64,000 bases of DNA, taken from the NCBI GenBank assembly GCA_963778945.1, contig CAVZWL010000014.1, positions 124,001 through 188,000 on the forward strand, read 5' to 3'. The notes beneath the pieces are model-generated. The model ran no database searches and was not told where the DNA came from. It worked only from the letters and a program-made list of their open reading frames with translations. The position numbers and the translations under genes were made by a program. Shown here piece by piece: positions 8,449 through 19,352 of the stretch (its first letter is position 1; every line of letters begins with the position of its first letter). The stretch comes from Fen-1254 sp963778945 (GTDB taxonomy: Bacteria; Bacteroidota; Ignavibacteria; UBA10030).

Positions 8449-10437
8449 TCAATTCTGCAAATTGATCGTTCCGATTTTTCGAATTTCTCTTTGCTTATAC
8501 TGCATCACCGTCATGGCAGAATTCACCCTGTTGCGAGAGAATATTATTTTCGAATGCCATCCGTCATGCGTTGCTTTTGCTAAAGCAGAGGCAAATTCCT
8601 TTCGCTGTGTCGCTCCGCGTGATATGGTTTCCAGCATCATTTTCATAACATCATATCCGATCAGAACATTGGTACTCGGGACTCTCCCTTTCATTGCTAT
8701 TTGATATTTTGCTTGAAACACCCGATAATTTTCGCTCGCTGCATCAGTATAGGAATCGACAAAGAATATGACGCTGTCCGTGTACTGCCGCTGCTGGTCG
8801 AGTTCGTTCAAATCGTTCCAGTCTCCCGTTCCCAAAATCTGAGCCTGAATATTGTAATATTTTAACTGCGAACTCACGACGGGAATTTCTTCCGATCCTG
8901 CAATTGGAACAAAGACGGCGTTGAGTGTCGTCACCGGATATTCAAGGCTGTCGTATTTTGCCGGTTCGACTTTTGTCGGAATTTTCAGCGAATCTGCGAT
9001 ACGTTTGCCGTTGATGCCGAAGAGCGACACAACGGTCGCAGTTAAACCGTGTTCATTAAGAGAATCGATGCTGTGCTGATCGGCTCCTGCTGCAATTATT
9101 TTATTTAATTCGACCTGACGCAATTTACTTCCGAAATCGATGCAGGGAATTTCCGTCCGCTCCATAGCTGCATGACGAATTTTTTCTATCTCGCTCCGGA
9201 TATCCGTTGCACCGGGTTCATACCATGCAACCTGCACCAAGTCTCCGCCAATATCATGGACTTCCTGTATAAACGATTCGGCAAGCTGTCTGCCGATTGC
9301 ATCGGAAGCAGCGAGAACGGCAAATGTTTTTGCCTTTAACTCCTGAAATGCATAGAGAGCCGCAACTTTGCCCTGGGTTTCATAATCCGGAGTTGCTTGA
9401 AAGATATTCGTACCAAGCAAGGTCATACCGTTTGCGTTTGCGGTGGGTGTAACAATTGGAACTCCCCTCTCATTTGCAATTCCGACGCAAGCCAAAGCTT
9501 CCGTGCTGAGAATGGGACCAATTATTGCTGTAATTTTTTCATTTGAACAAAGGTCTGCCACCTGCCGTGCTGCCGTTGTAGGATCGCGTTCTGTATCGCG
9601 GATATCGAGATGAACCTTGATCAATGCAGTTTCATTGTACTCTTGCACCGCATATTGGATGCCTTCTAAAAATTCCGATCCCAATTCGTGCGCCGCCTGA
9701 CGGTCGGATTTCAGCAGCAGCGGCAGAACGACGCCTATTTCAACTGCCCCCCGCTTCCGCATTTGATCGAGTAAATAGAGAGCTTCGCCGACATATGAAA
9801 TTTGCGGCGGCAGGAGTGCAATAGGGGTCAATATTTTTTGTGCGGCAGTAATGTCTCCGTTTCGGTTCAATCGTTCTGCTATCCGAACGGAGAGAAGCGC
9901 GCTTGTGACGTTTGTCTTTGCAGTTGCAAGAAGTCCTTGTAATTCGTCAGCAGAGAGATTATTCTGAGCCGTCTGATTGAGCATCTTTTCCGCATGCGCC
10001 AGCACCCGCTGATCGTTGGTCGTATCGTCCCGAACGCCGAGCCATTCTTCGGCTGCTTCTTCAAAGCGGTTTAATTGGTAATAATTCAAACCAAGCGTAT
10101 AATGTGCATCGGAGCAATATCCGGAGTTTGGATAAAGGTCGAGCAGGTCTTTCAGAAGTTTTATCGATTCTCTGTATTCATGCAGCGCAAAGAAAGACTT
10201 TGCTCCCATCGTATAGGCCGCAGTCGATCGATGGCTGCGGGGAAAATCCCTGAGATTTTTTTGAAATAACTGCGCGGCCGTATCGTAGCTCCCGGCTTGA
10301 TATGCATGCATAGCTTCAACAAATTGTTTTTCCGCATCCGGACGAAAGACTATGCTGTCCGCCTGTGCAAAGACACCGCAGCAAGGAACCGATAAGAAAA
10401 AACAAAGAAGAGAGGTGTACCAGTCAAACACTTTCAC
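8449..10437 (-). CDS. TPR plus type I periplasmic-binding fold protein (LpoA-like or ABC substrate-binding)
   Basis: 662 residues. A signal peptide (ending GVFA before QADS) is followed by tetratricopeptide repeats at ~30-220 (FVEAMHAYQAGSYDTAAQLF, YTLGLNYYQLNRFEEAAEEW). A leucine-binding-protein-like domain then runs from ~235 to the end (IGVVLPLLLKS, IIGPILSTEALACVGIANER, IFQATPDY). This TPR plus periplasmic-binding combination is the architecture of LpoA, the outer-membrane activator of penicillin-binding protein 1A, although no lipobox is seen. The alternative is a branched-chain amino-acid-type ABC binding protein. The downstream position relative to an ABC exporter is not decisive. The fold is confident, the role is not. 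Confidence 0.75.
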   Translation of the reverse strand: MKVFDWYTSLLCFFLSVPCCGVFAQADSIVFRPDAEKQFVEAMHAYQAGSYDTAAQLFQKNLRDFPRSHRSTAAYTMGAKSFFALHEYRESIKLLKDLLDLYPNSGYCSDAHYTLGLNYYQLNRFEEAAEEWLGVRDDTTNDQRVLAHAEKMLNQTAQNNLSADELQGLLATAKTNVTSALLSVRIAERLNRNGDITAAQKILTPIALLPPQISYVGEALYLLDQMRKRGAVEIGVVLPLLLKSDRQAAHELGSEFLEGIQYAVQEYNETALIKVHLDIRDTERDPTTAARQVADLCSNEKITAIIGPILSTEALACVGIANERGVPIVTPTANANGMTLLGTNIFQATPDYETQGKVAALYAFQELKAKTFAVLAASDAIGRQLAESFIQEVHDIGGDLVQVAWYEPGATDIRSEIEKIRHAAMERTEIPCIDFGSKLRQVELNKIIAAGADQHSIDSLNEHGLTATVVSLFGINGKRIADSLKIPTKVEPAKYDSLEYPVTTLNAVFVPIAGSEEIPVVSSQLKYYNIQAQILGTGDWNDLNELDQQRQYTDSVIFFVDSYTDAASENYRVFQAKYQIAMKGRVPSTNVLIGYDVMKMMLETISRGATQRKEFASALAKATHDGWHSKIIFSRNRVNSAMTVMQYKQREIRKIGTINLQN

Positions 10438-10497
10438 ATTTTTCCCTTTCCAAACAGAACGCCGGAATCATTCGCATACCGGCTGCCTTCATGTGCC

Positions 10498-12207
10498 TCA
10501 ATTTAAAAAGTCCCTTTTGAGCGACCTCAACCCGATATGCCAGCCCCAAACACCGGCAAGCATCGACAGCACAGCGGCCGCTGTTCCGGGAACGACGATG
10601 CTTTCTCGCGAGAACTTTGTAAAATGGAAAAGCGATTGAAAATAATTCGATAATGGTAAAAGAACAATCGCCAGGAACACGAATAAATAAAGCAAACTTG
10701 ACAAGAATGTCAACGTCGCACCTTGTGAAGATGCCGCTCGAATCGGATTTTTTTCTGCGTACTCGGCAAAAAAAGCGCCGAATCCCAAATTCAATGCAGC
10801 CATCGCAGATGCAAGCCAGAAACCGGCGTATATTCCGAACCAGTTGAGGAATTCCCCGCGCGGGTTATAGCGGATAAAGGGAATATTCATAGCCCAGGAG
10901 ATGACCTCCGTAAGCGTTAAAACGAGCGAAAAGCCTATTATAAATTTGAGTATAAACCATTGCTCAAGACGAACAGGAGCGCTGCGTATCGACCAAAATT
11001 GTTTACCTTCCAGCTCGCACATCGGGTACATAAACCGCAGCGCAAGCGATGCTATCATAAAACCACTGAAAGCAAAAAGAATCAAATAAGTAAAAAACTG
11101 CAATGACTCGACGCGAATATTCAGATTCATATTCGTCAGACTGAGTATAAAAGTACCCGCTATGGTCAACAAAACGAGTAAATGAATCCATTGACTCGGT
11201 TCGCGGAAGAACATAAAGAAATCTTTTTTCAACAGCGATTCGACCTTTGAAGAAAAAAAACTTTCTTTTCTAAAATCGAATAATCGAATCCTTCCTCCGC
11301 CTTTTTCCACCGCCCGCCCCGATTGTATTTGAAGGGATATCAGCCAGGTTTTAAAATACAATCGTTTTGCTGCGGCAAGCATAACGATAAAGAAAACGGA
11401 TGCTGCCGCAAGCAGTACCGCTTCTGAATTGAAAGCCGCTGCGTAATCCTTCCTCGCCACTGAAAATAGAAATTCTGCAACCCAATGGTTCGGCAGATAT
11501 TGATATGCTCCAAGCGGCATCTGAACGAAATATTGATCCACATTCGGATAGAACCGGCTTGCCTGTTCGATGAGAAGCACAGGATTTGAAAAACTGAAGA
11601 ACACCACAAGAAAGCCGAAATAGATCAGACACAGCGCTCCCATGATCTTACGGAATCCGAGTGTCCCTGCGATCCTCATGATTCCTAAAAGAATAACAGC
11701 TGCAAGACAAGCGGCAAGAAACATGTACGGCATCAGAACGAACAGCATTATTCCGGCAGAGACGTACCACGGGTAGGCAAAACACGAACCGTATCCCAGG
11801 AGAGCTGCAAAGCTTATAAAAAGCAGCGTTGTAGAGCTGTAAAAAAAATTATCGAGAAATTTTATGACGAAGAGCGAAACAGACGGCAGCGGCTTGGTCA
11901 TAAGATACGCCACTTCGGAAGATTTGTACAACGTTGAGTAGGAAACGATTATATTTCCCAAATTCACGGCGATAAAAAAAATAAAAAGGATCATCTCGAG
12001 AAACCGGTGAAACAAATACAGACCGATATGCGTCTGATACAAAACATACATCGTAGTATTCCGTGTCGATACGTATACCCCCCAGGCAAATCCGATATAA
12101 AACAAAAACGAGCCGGCGCTTCGTATAATCGAGACAGACCGGACTTCGAAGATAGATTTCAGCGATGCCTTGAATTTATAGAGAAATATATGAAAGAGAA
12201 GATTCAT
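10498..12207 (-). CDS. ABC-2 type exporter permease
   Basis: 569 residues with about 12 hydrophobic segments spread over two halves (for example FLYIGFAWGVYVS, LLFISFAALLGYG and LLVLLTIAGTFILSL). A hydrophilic stretch at about 285-345 lies between the halves. The pattern fits the large permeases that pair with a single-domain ATPase in ABC exporters. The ATPase gene lies directly upstream, separated by a heptamer-repeat gap. The substrate cannot be inferred. Confidence 0.8.
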   Translation of the reverse strand: MNLLFHIFLYKFKASLKSIFEVRSVSIIRSAGSFLFYIGFAWGVYVSTRNTTMYVLYQTHIGLYLFHRFLEMILFIFFIAVNLGNIIVSYSTLYKSSEVAYLMTKPLPSVSLFVIKFLDNFFYSSTTLLFISFAALLGYGSCFAYPWYVSAGIMLFVLMPYMFLAACLAAVILLGIMRIAGTLGFRKIMGALCLIYFGFLVVFFSFSNPVLLIEQASRFYPNVDQYFVQMPLGAYQYLPNHWVAEFLFSVARKDYAAAFNSEAVLLAAASVFFIVMLAAAKRLYFKTWLISLQIQSGRAVEKGGGRIRLFDFRKESFFSSKVESLLKKDFFMFFREPSQWIHLLVLLTIAGTFILSLTNMNLNIRVESLQFFTYLILFAFSGFMIASLALRFMYPMCELEGKQFWSIRSAPVRLEQWFILKFIIGFSLVLTLTEVISWAMNIPFIRYNPRGEFLNWFGIYAGFWLASAMAALNLGFGAFFAEYAEKNPIRAASSQGATLTFLSSLLYLFVFLAIVLLPLSNYFQSLFHFTKFSRESIVVPGTAAAVLSMLAGVWGWHIGLRSLKRDFLN

Positions 12208-12228
12208 GCAGCGTATATAATTTCGTAA

Positions 12229-12311
12229 TTGGTTCTTTGTGCTTGGTTCTTAGTTCTTAGTTGGCTCTTTGTTATAAACTATGAACAACGAACTAAGAAC
12301 CACGAACTAAA
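12229..12311. repeat. Heptamer repeats in inverted arrangement
   Basis: The gap between the ABC ATPase and permease genes holds units such as GGTTCTT and AGTTCTT, followed by the complementary series AACGAAC, TAAGAAC, CACGAAC. The two halves can fold into an imperfect long hairpin. The array belongs to the same class as those at 8288, 29325, 35322 and 45984. Confidence 0.8.
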
Positions 12312-12316
12312 AAACT

Positions 12317-13039
12317 TTAAATATTTGTCACTTCGAGAAAAAGTGATTCAAATGTTCCATCTAATCGATTCTTATCCGCCTGCAGTTTTTCCCGCGAATC
12401 GCAGAAAACAAGTTTACCGTTATGAATAATTCCAATGCGGTCGCACAATTCTTCGGCAATAGCAAGACTGTGCGTGGACATTAAGATGTCTGTGCCCTTA
12501 TTTGCTTCTGCACGCAGTGTTTCCCTAACAATTTTTGAACTGCGCGGATCCAGGCCGATCATCGGTTCATCGATGATGATCGTTTTCGATTTATGTAAAA
12601 GCGCAGCGGCAATCGTTATGCGCTGCCGCATTCCCTGCGAATATTCTTCCGTGCGGCGGTCAATCCATCCGCCGATTTCAAGATGCTCGAGTAAAGCCGG
12701 AATTCGGCTATGAAGCACGCTCTTGCTGACGCTGTACAATCCGCCGACAAAATAGAGAAATTCCCTTCCGGTCAATTTATCGTAGAGAAACGGCTGATCG
12801 GGAACATAGGAAAGTGTCTGCTTCGCTTCGATGGGCTGCCTGACCGTATCAAAGCCGTTTACCGTCACGGTTCCGGATGTCGGTGTAAACAGCCCGACAA
12901 TCATTTTAATAGTCGTCGTTTTCCCCGCACCATTCGGGCCGAGGAATCCGAAAAATTCACCTTTTGGAATGGTTAAGGAAAGGTCATCGACTGCCGTAAA
13001 AGCGCCGAATTTTTTTGTAACGTTGCGAAGTTCAATCAT
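12317..13039 (-). CDS. ABC transporter ATP-binding protein
   Basis: 240 residues with all nucleotide-binding-domain motifs: Walker A GPNGAGKTT, Q-loop region SYVPDQPFLYDKLTG, signature YSQGMRQR (a variant of LSGGQ), Walker B IIIDEPMIGLDPR and H-loop STHSL. This CcmA/drug-exporter-like class couples ATP hydrolysis to an ABC-2 permease. Its partner is very likely the 569-residue permease encoded next. The gene lies 39 bp downstream of the reconstructed end of guaA on the same strand. Confidence 0.92.
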   Translation of the reverse strand: MIELRNVTKKFGAFTAVDDLSLTIPKGEFFGFLGPNGAGKTTTIKMIVGLFTPTSGTVTVNGFDTVRQPIEAKQTLSYVPDQPFLYDKLTGREFLYFVGGLYSVSKSVLHSRIPALLEHLEIGGWIDRRTEEYSQGMRQRITIAAALLHKSKTIIIDEPMIGLDPRSSKIVRETLRAEANKGTDILMSTHSLAIAEELCDRIGIIHNGKLVFCDSREKLQADKNRLDGTFESLFLEVTNI

Positions 13040-13078
13040 TTTGAAATTCCGGCGGGTGTGGTTGGTATCGTTGCTGCG

Positions 13079-14625
13079 TCACTCCCATTCGATTGTAGCG
13101 GGAGGTTTGGAACTGATGTCGTTACACGACTCGGTTAATGCCTCGCAATTCATTGGTGATACGGCTGGAAATTTGCGCGAGCACATCCATAGGAATACGC
13201 GCCCAGTCCGCAGTCATACCGTCTACGCTCGTCACCGCGCGCAGAGCAACAGCATTTTGATACGTTCTGCCATCCCCCATTACGCCGACGGAACGAACCG
13301 GAAGCAGGACTACGAATGCCTGCCATATTTCGTTATACAAATTCGTCTTTTTCAATTCATCGATGAAGATAGCATCGGCTTCCCTCAGCAGGTCGAGTTT
13401 TTCTTTTGTGATATCGCTTAGAACGCGCACGGCAAGTCCCGGACCCGGGAACGGATGCCTTCCGATAAAATCATACGGAACATCCAATATTTTACCGATT
13501 GCCCGCACTTCGTCTTTAAACAATTCGCGGAAGGGTTCGATGAGTTTAAAATTCATTTTTTCAGGCAGGCCGCCCACATTATGATGACTTTTAATCGTCA
13601 CGGAAGGGCCCTTAAAGGAAACGGATTCTATCACATCAGGATACAGTGTGCCCTGTGCAAGAAATGCGACGTTGCCGCGAAGCGTCGCAGCTTCTTTTTC
13701 AAATACTTCGATAAACACGCGTCCGATAATCTTTCGCTTTTGTTCCGGATCGCTCACGCCGGCAAGTTCCGTTAAAAATTCTTCTGTCGCATCTACATAC
13801 GTAAGAGGCATATGGAAATGATCGCGGAAAGTTGCGAGCACCTGCTCGCTTTCATTTTTGCGCATCAAGCCGTTGTTGATATGTACGCAATGCAATTGAC
13901 CGCCGAGCGCTTTGTGCAGCAGCACGGCAAGAACGGATGAATCCACTCCTCCGCTGAGTGCACAGAGTACATGCGCAGTCCCGACTTTTTCGCGGATTTC
14001 ATCGATCGACCGCTCGACAAATGAAGCCGGAGTCCAATTTCCTTTTGCCTTGCATACGTTGAAGAGAAAATTTGAAAGGATTTTTTTTCCGTCGGGCGTA
14101 TGGACGACTTCCGGATGGAATTGAATGCCGAAAATGTTCTTCGATTTGATTACGAACGGCGCAAATTGGAGCATTGTCCGAATGTGCAATGCATTCAAAG
14201 TTTTCGGGCATCTTGCTCAACGAGTCGCCGTGGCTCATCCACACGGTTGTGGTGGCTTTCAAGCCGCTGAAGAGATCGTCATGGTTATCGATCTTCAAAT
14301 CCGCTTTTCCGTATTCCCTGCGAGCCGCGGCGTCTACCTTACCGCCGAATTTTTCCGAGATTAGTTGCAAACCGTAGCAAATGCCGAGAATCGGTATATT
14401 AAGATCGAAGATCGTAAAATCGGGTTTCGGCGCATCGTCTTCGTAAACGCTTGCAGGTCCGCCGGAAAGTATAATACCCGCCGGTTTCATCTCACGAATT
14501 TTATCTAATGAGAAATTAAAAGGATGGATTTCTGAATACACGCCCAGTTCTCGCACCCGCCGTCCTATAAGCTGCGTGTATTGAGAACCAAAATCGAGGA
14601 CCAAGATCGTTTCCGTATGCTGCAT
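13079..14625 (-). CDS. guaA: GMP synthase (glutamine-hydrolysing), with two apparent frameshifts
   Basis: Converts XMP to GMP with ATP and glutamine. The class I amidotransferase domain has ILGICYGLQLI with the catalytic Cys and IQFHPEV with the His. The synthetase domain has the PP-loop CALSGGVDSSVLAVLL and GHPFPGPGLAVRVL. The frame changes once near 14168, between the SDNAP and SKNIFGIQFHPEV segments. It changes again near 13122, where one extra base produces a premature TAA. Removing that base restores the standard C-terminus (RVVYDISSKPPATIEWE) ending at 13079. Both breaks sit in an otherwise intact gene, so I treat them as sequence errors. Reconstructed length is about 515 residues, as expected. 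Confidence 0.93.
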
Positions 14626-14751
14626 GCATTAATATAAAAAAAGATGTTCGTTGTTCAAAAGAAGATTGAAGCAAAAGAGAAAATCTTTTCCTTTTTATCT
14701 TCAAAAAATTATCGAAAACAAATTAGGAATCCGGTCCAGAAATGATTTACT

Positions 14752-17391
14752 TTACCGACCTAATTCGGAGACCGATGACACACGCCTAAATCGCACATCC
14801 TCAAAATTCTTAAAATGCTCCGTACCGCATTTTATTTTCATCTTTTCACTGCCGCGTAATTCCTGCCCGGCGCTCTTTGTTTCCGCAACAAAGTATATTT
14901 TCCTTTCGCCCTTGAACACTAATGCCCAATCAGGATTATAATTCCCTATCGGCGTATTGATTTTAAACCAAAACGGAAGTTTGAAAAAGAATTCTATATT
15001 CTCACTTGTTTCACAGTCTTTCGCAAATTGGCTTTCAACGGATGAATCCAGCGGTATATAATTCTCATAGATTGTTTTCTCTGGGGTATTCACCGTGTGT
15101 GTAAATTGATCGATATAAAATTCCAATTCATTATCTTCAAAAAGGGTCATTTCGTAGAACTTGCCCCCTATTTTCTCGTATTTGATGCCTTCAATCATCA
15201 ATTCATACAGCACGATTTTAATGAAGCTACGGCGTTATCGAGAAATAGCTGAGGATTTATAAAAAGTTCTTGGATTCGCCCGGACTTCTTTAATACTTCC
15301 AATATGGTGCTCCGCGTTAACTCCGTTTTCGATTGGATATAGGCAAGCATATCGGGGGTTTCAAACGATCTCTTATAATTATCATCTGCACCATCGCTTA
15401 TCAATTCTCCGTCTACGCCTTTATTTGTAATTCGCATCTTTTTCTTTGTCGAAACAATGACCGGTCTTTTTGTCTCGGGCATTTCGCGAATCGCTTTTGC
15501 AGCAAGCGTAATCAGCTCATCCGTTGCATAATGAACGCTGTATTTTGTATGGAATTTAATCTTCTCCCAAATCTGTAGGAACTTCGGATCGGCTTCAAAA
15601 CCTTTTCGCAATTTTGCGTTTTTCCTATCCCCTTTATTCTTTATTCTTCCCGTAAACCGTACTCCACAATCTTCTTCAATTTCTTTCTGCAATGCTTTCG
15701 CAAATTCTTCATACGATTCATTTGCCACAACGGTAAGTTTGTTGATATTGCGGTCGAATATTCGTTCACCTTCCTGATTCACCGACAGACGGAGACCTCT
15801 TCCAATTTCCTGACGTTTTTTAATTTCCGATCTCGTCTCATTCAACGTACAAATTTGAAATACATTCGGATTATCCCACCCTTCCCGTAATGCCGAATGG
15901 CTGAAAATAAAACGAAGCGGCGTGTTGATATCAAGAAGTTTTTCTTTCTCCTGCATAATCAATTTATACGTATCATCGTCCGCCTGTGTCTCGCCGCCCG
16001 TGTCCTTCATTCTGCCTTTGTTATCTTGCGAAAAATACCCATTATGTATTTCCTCAACGGAATGTTCATTCAAATCTTTCAATGCGGGTTTGGCAATTTC
16101 TTTCTTATAGATTTCTTCAAACCACTCTGCAAATTTCCCATGTATCGGATTCCCATTTATATCGTAATCGCGATAATTCTTTACTCTATCGATAAAGAAG
16201 AGCGTTAATACTTTTATCCCTTTATTCTCATACCCCCGTTCCTTTTTTAAATGCTCCTCAACAGTTTTCTGCATCATATATTTCATGACTTTATCGTTTA
16301 AACCGCCCTGTGTCTCTCCTACTTTCAGAATGACACCATTGCTTAGTTCAATTTGTTGACTGCCAAAATCTATTTCATAGATCTTTAATCCGTCGTATTT
16401 TGCGTTTTCTTTTGAGAGTTTGAACAAATCCAGATTGTTTTTATCTGCCGTAACGGATTTCCTTGTTATTCCTTCCTTGGCATTCACATCAATTTTAATC
16501 TTTGCTTTGATCGTATTTCCGGTTCTTGTAATCTTTTCTACTTGCAGGAAGGCGCCGTTAAAATCGTTCTTGCTTATGACAGAATCTACTTCGATCTGTT
16601 TTACCAAACCAAGATCGTACACTTTCACAGGATTCAGCGAATACAAGAGATTATAAAGATTCGTATGCGTCGCCGAATATCGAAGCGTGCAAAGCGGATT
16701 CAGATTTTGAATCGCTTTCTTGCGGATTTCAGTTTCCATATTCTGCGGTTCGTCAACAATAACAATAGGACTCGTGCTTTGAATAAATTCTATAGGCTTC
16801 TTTCCCGTTAATTTATCATTCGGTTTATTTATGATATTTTCATCTTTGGCAAAAGAGTCGATGTTTATAACCAGAATTTGGATTGCATTATTTGAAGCAA
16901 AACCGCGGAGATTGGAAACTTTCCTGCTGTCGTACAGATCATAATTAATCTGGACTTTATTGTAAAGCGTTTGGAAATGTTCATGCGTTATTTGCAGATT
17001 TTTTAATACACCTTCACGAATTGCTATTGATGGAACGACAATAACATATTTCTTAAATCCGTACAGCTTATTCAGTTCGTAAACGGTTCGCAGATAGACG
17101 TACAGTTTTGCCTGTTCCGGTTTCCATTTCCATGGAAAAGTTCATTCCCTGAATTTCGGGATTATCTGTCTTGATTTCATTCCGTTTCTGGACTTGCCTT
17201 ACATTCTTCAGGATTTGATCAGAAGTCAATGTTAATCTATTTCCGGAGCCATTTTCGGAAAGTAAAGCTCCGGTCATGTTCAGCGAAAATTCAAAATCGC
17301 CGTTGTGCAGTGGTTGGCCTTCAAATACATCTGTAACCGCTTTTACTGCTTCGGTTTGATATTCTTGGTTGGAATCGAAATGGAGTTTCAT
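14752..17391 (-). CDS. res: Type III restriction enzyme Res subunit, with two apparent frameshifts
   Basis: Helicase-nuclease subunit of a type III restriction system, about 880 residues when rejoined. The N-terminal part has Walker A METGTGKT. A single extra base near 17105 shifts the frame, after which YVYLRTVYELNKLYGFKK and VVPSIAIREG continue to VIVDEPQNME (Walker B). Motif VI-like EIKKRQEIGRGLRL follows. Near 15210 one A is missing in an A-run. Beyond it comes the C-terminal PD-(D/E)xK nuclease domain, with NPDWAL and IYFVAETKS. All catalytic elements are present. The gene follows the HEPN gene by 11 bp and should cleave DNA at sites left unmodified by Mod. Confidence 0.92.
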
Positions 17392-17402
17392 TGGTCTGTT
17401 AT

Positions 17403-18188
17403 TTATCTTCTCAATATCCGCATCGATGCGCTAAGTTTTGAAATAAATTCTCTGCTTCTTTTTCTCAATGATATTGATGGACGACAATACCGATCAGTAA
17501 GAAGTAATTCAAAAGCATTACCATCGATCGTACCAATCCACGCAGGCAGATCGAAAGAAAGCCAACCGAGCATTTCAAATATCATTCTTCGAATCTTGAC
17601 GGCTTCACGCCTATCACAAGCAATATAATGAAAGCAAATCGGTTCATTGTGATAGATTCTATTGCGGAACCGTCTAATTTCATTAAGCGCCGTATATAGA
17701 TTGTTTCTTCTTACACTTGGCGGTAAATGCGGGAATGCTTGTATAGGCACGCCTTTGAGCAAAGCATAATGTGTAGGTTCAAAAAACTCCGTCCAGAATC
17801 CAAATGTCAATTCTGCAATAATATTTCCATGAGTCATTTGTTTGTGCCGTTTTACTATTTTTTTCTCGGCATCTTCCACACTTCTCTTCAAAAAATCATT
17901 TGTTCGTGCTGTTCCTGAATTCAGTATATATGTCAGCCTCGAATCCGACATAAAACCTGCTTTTTGATTTACAAGCCAATTGGAATCGCTGAAATGATGA
18001 ATGCATTTTTTGTCAATTGCATTGCGCAATGCTACTTCAAGGATGGAGAGTAACGGGTAAAATGATTGAGATAACGCTATATTTTGCTCATATAAGGCAA
18101 TTGCTCTTCCCGGTTCTGGGCCTTGCGATATGATGTAATTATGCAATCGAGATGCAGAGACAATGTTTTCCAGGATATTGACATTCAT
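17403..18188 (-). CDS. Abi-like HEPN-domain protein embedded in the type III RM locus
   Basis: 261 residues, intact. The N-terminus is helical (YPLLSILEVALRNAIDKKC). The C-terminal half has NEIRRFRNRIYHNEP, the R-x4-H signature of HEPN nucleases as found in Abi-family abortive-infection proteins. HEPN proteins of this type are usually RNases or toxins that act when phage infection is sensed. The gene sits between mod and res, 11 bp from res, so it is probably cotranscribed with the RM genes. I infer a backup, abortive defence role, but this is not shown by sequence. No separate antitoxin gene is visible. Confidence 0.8.
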   Translation of the reverse strand: MNVNILENIVSASRLHNYIISQGPEPGRAIALYEQNIALSQSFYPLLSILEVALRNAIDKKCIHHFSDSNWLVNQKAGFMSDSRLTYILNSGTARTNDFLKRSVEDAEKKIVKRHKQMTHGNIIAELTFGFWTEFFEPTHYALLKGVPIQAFPHLPPSVRRNNLYTALNEIRRFRNRIYHNEPICFHYIACDRREAVKIRRMIFEMLGWLSFDLPAWIGTIDGNAFELLLTDRYCRPSISLRKRSREFISKLSASMRILRR

Positions 18189-18218
18189 TTCAAAACCATT
18201 ATATTTACATATGTGATG

Positions 18219-18260
18219 CCCGGTTACTCCTCTTATCTGACAACAGATAATGAAACCGGG
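18219..18260 (+). terminator. Stem-loop with plus-strand T-run between mod and HEPN gene
   Basis: Nested stems CCCGGTT/AACCGGG and TTATCTG/CAGATAA enclose a short loop and are followed on the plus strand by TTTTT. The flanking genes are on the minus strand, so as a terminator it points the wrong way unless there is an antisense transcript. On the minus strand it would be a stable hairpin between mod and the HEPN gene, which could process or attenuate the mRNA. Confidence 0.5.
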
Positions 18261-19352
18261 TTTTTGCTTTTAAAGCTGCTTTGCTTCCTCTTCAATTTCC
18301 CTTTCAATGAATTGAAAATCCGTTATATCGTCTTAAATTCTATATCAGCATCTTTCATTTGCAAAACTGTATTTGTTTTCAACTGATCGTTCCCCGTAAA
18401 TAGACTGTCTAAGGTTATCACTTTTTTCGGCTTGGCTGCAATGATTTCCTCAACTAATTCTTTGCTCATTGTATCCAACGCAATAATCAATTCTCCGGAA
18501 TTGATTGAATAATAATTTGCCGTGTCAGTTTTGTCAGACAGGAATGTCTGACCTACCGCGGGAACAACGGGAACAATGTCACTTGTCAATTCATATCCCG
18601 CTTTCAACATCAGTTCATACAGAATGTTTTCTTTTTCGCTTCCCTCTTTGGCGGGCTCAACAAACACATCCAACTGCTCTTCCAGATTTTCTTTTGTAAT
18701 TTCAGCATTGCGCCATATTTTGAAGTTGGAAGGCGAAAGTTTGAAAACCTTAAATCCCAGATCCAATTTTACTTTATCGAACAAATCCGGTTTTTCGGAT
18801 TTTTCTTTTTCTATCTTCTGAATGACACGACGGATTCTTTCTTTCGCTATTTCCGCAATAGTTTTATAGCCTGCCTTGTATGCTTCGTTCGTTTCGTCAC
18901 ATGGTTCGGCCAGTTGCACTAATATAAATTTGCGATTGCCGCCATCTTCTTTGTTCAGTTCTAAAACGGCGTGCGCGGTTGTAGCTGAACCTGAAAAGAA
19001 ATCGAGAACAATATCTTCATTTTCAATGAATCGAAGACATTCTTTAACTAATTCTACAGGTTTGGGTGCAGAGAAATATCTCGCACCAAATTCATCATCA
19101 AATATTTCGTTTCCTTTTTCGGTATTAAAGACATTATCCATCCAAATAGTCTTCAACTTTTTTCTAGATAATTCACCTTTTTCATTTTTTGAATATGCCT
19201 TCCTGAATACTTTCCATTTTTCATTAATCTTTTCAACAACAAGAAATGTAATGTCTTCTTTTACTTTTTTTAATCCCCATGTCCAACAACCTTCAAAACC
19301 ATCGTCCCAATTCGGAACTTGCCAATACAAATGAGACAAATATTTTCATGAG

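Noticed and set aside
13079..14625. guaA as two separate genes (amidotransferase and synthetase)
   Set aside because: Split GMP synthases exist in archaea, but here the halves overlap in different frames and one more indel at the C-terminus also needs correction; a single broken gene fits better.
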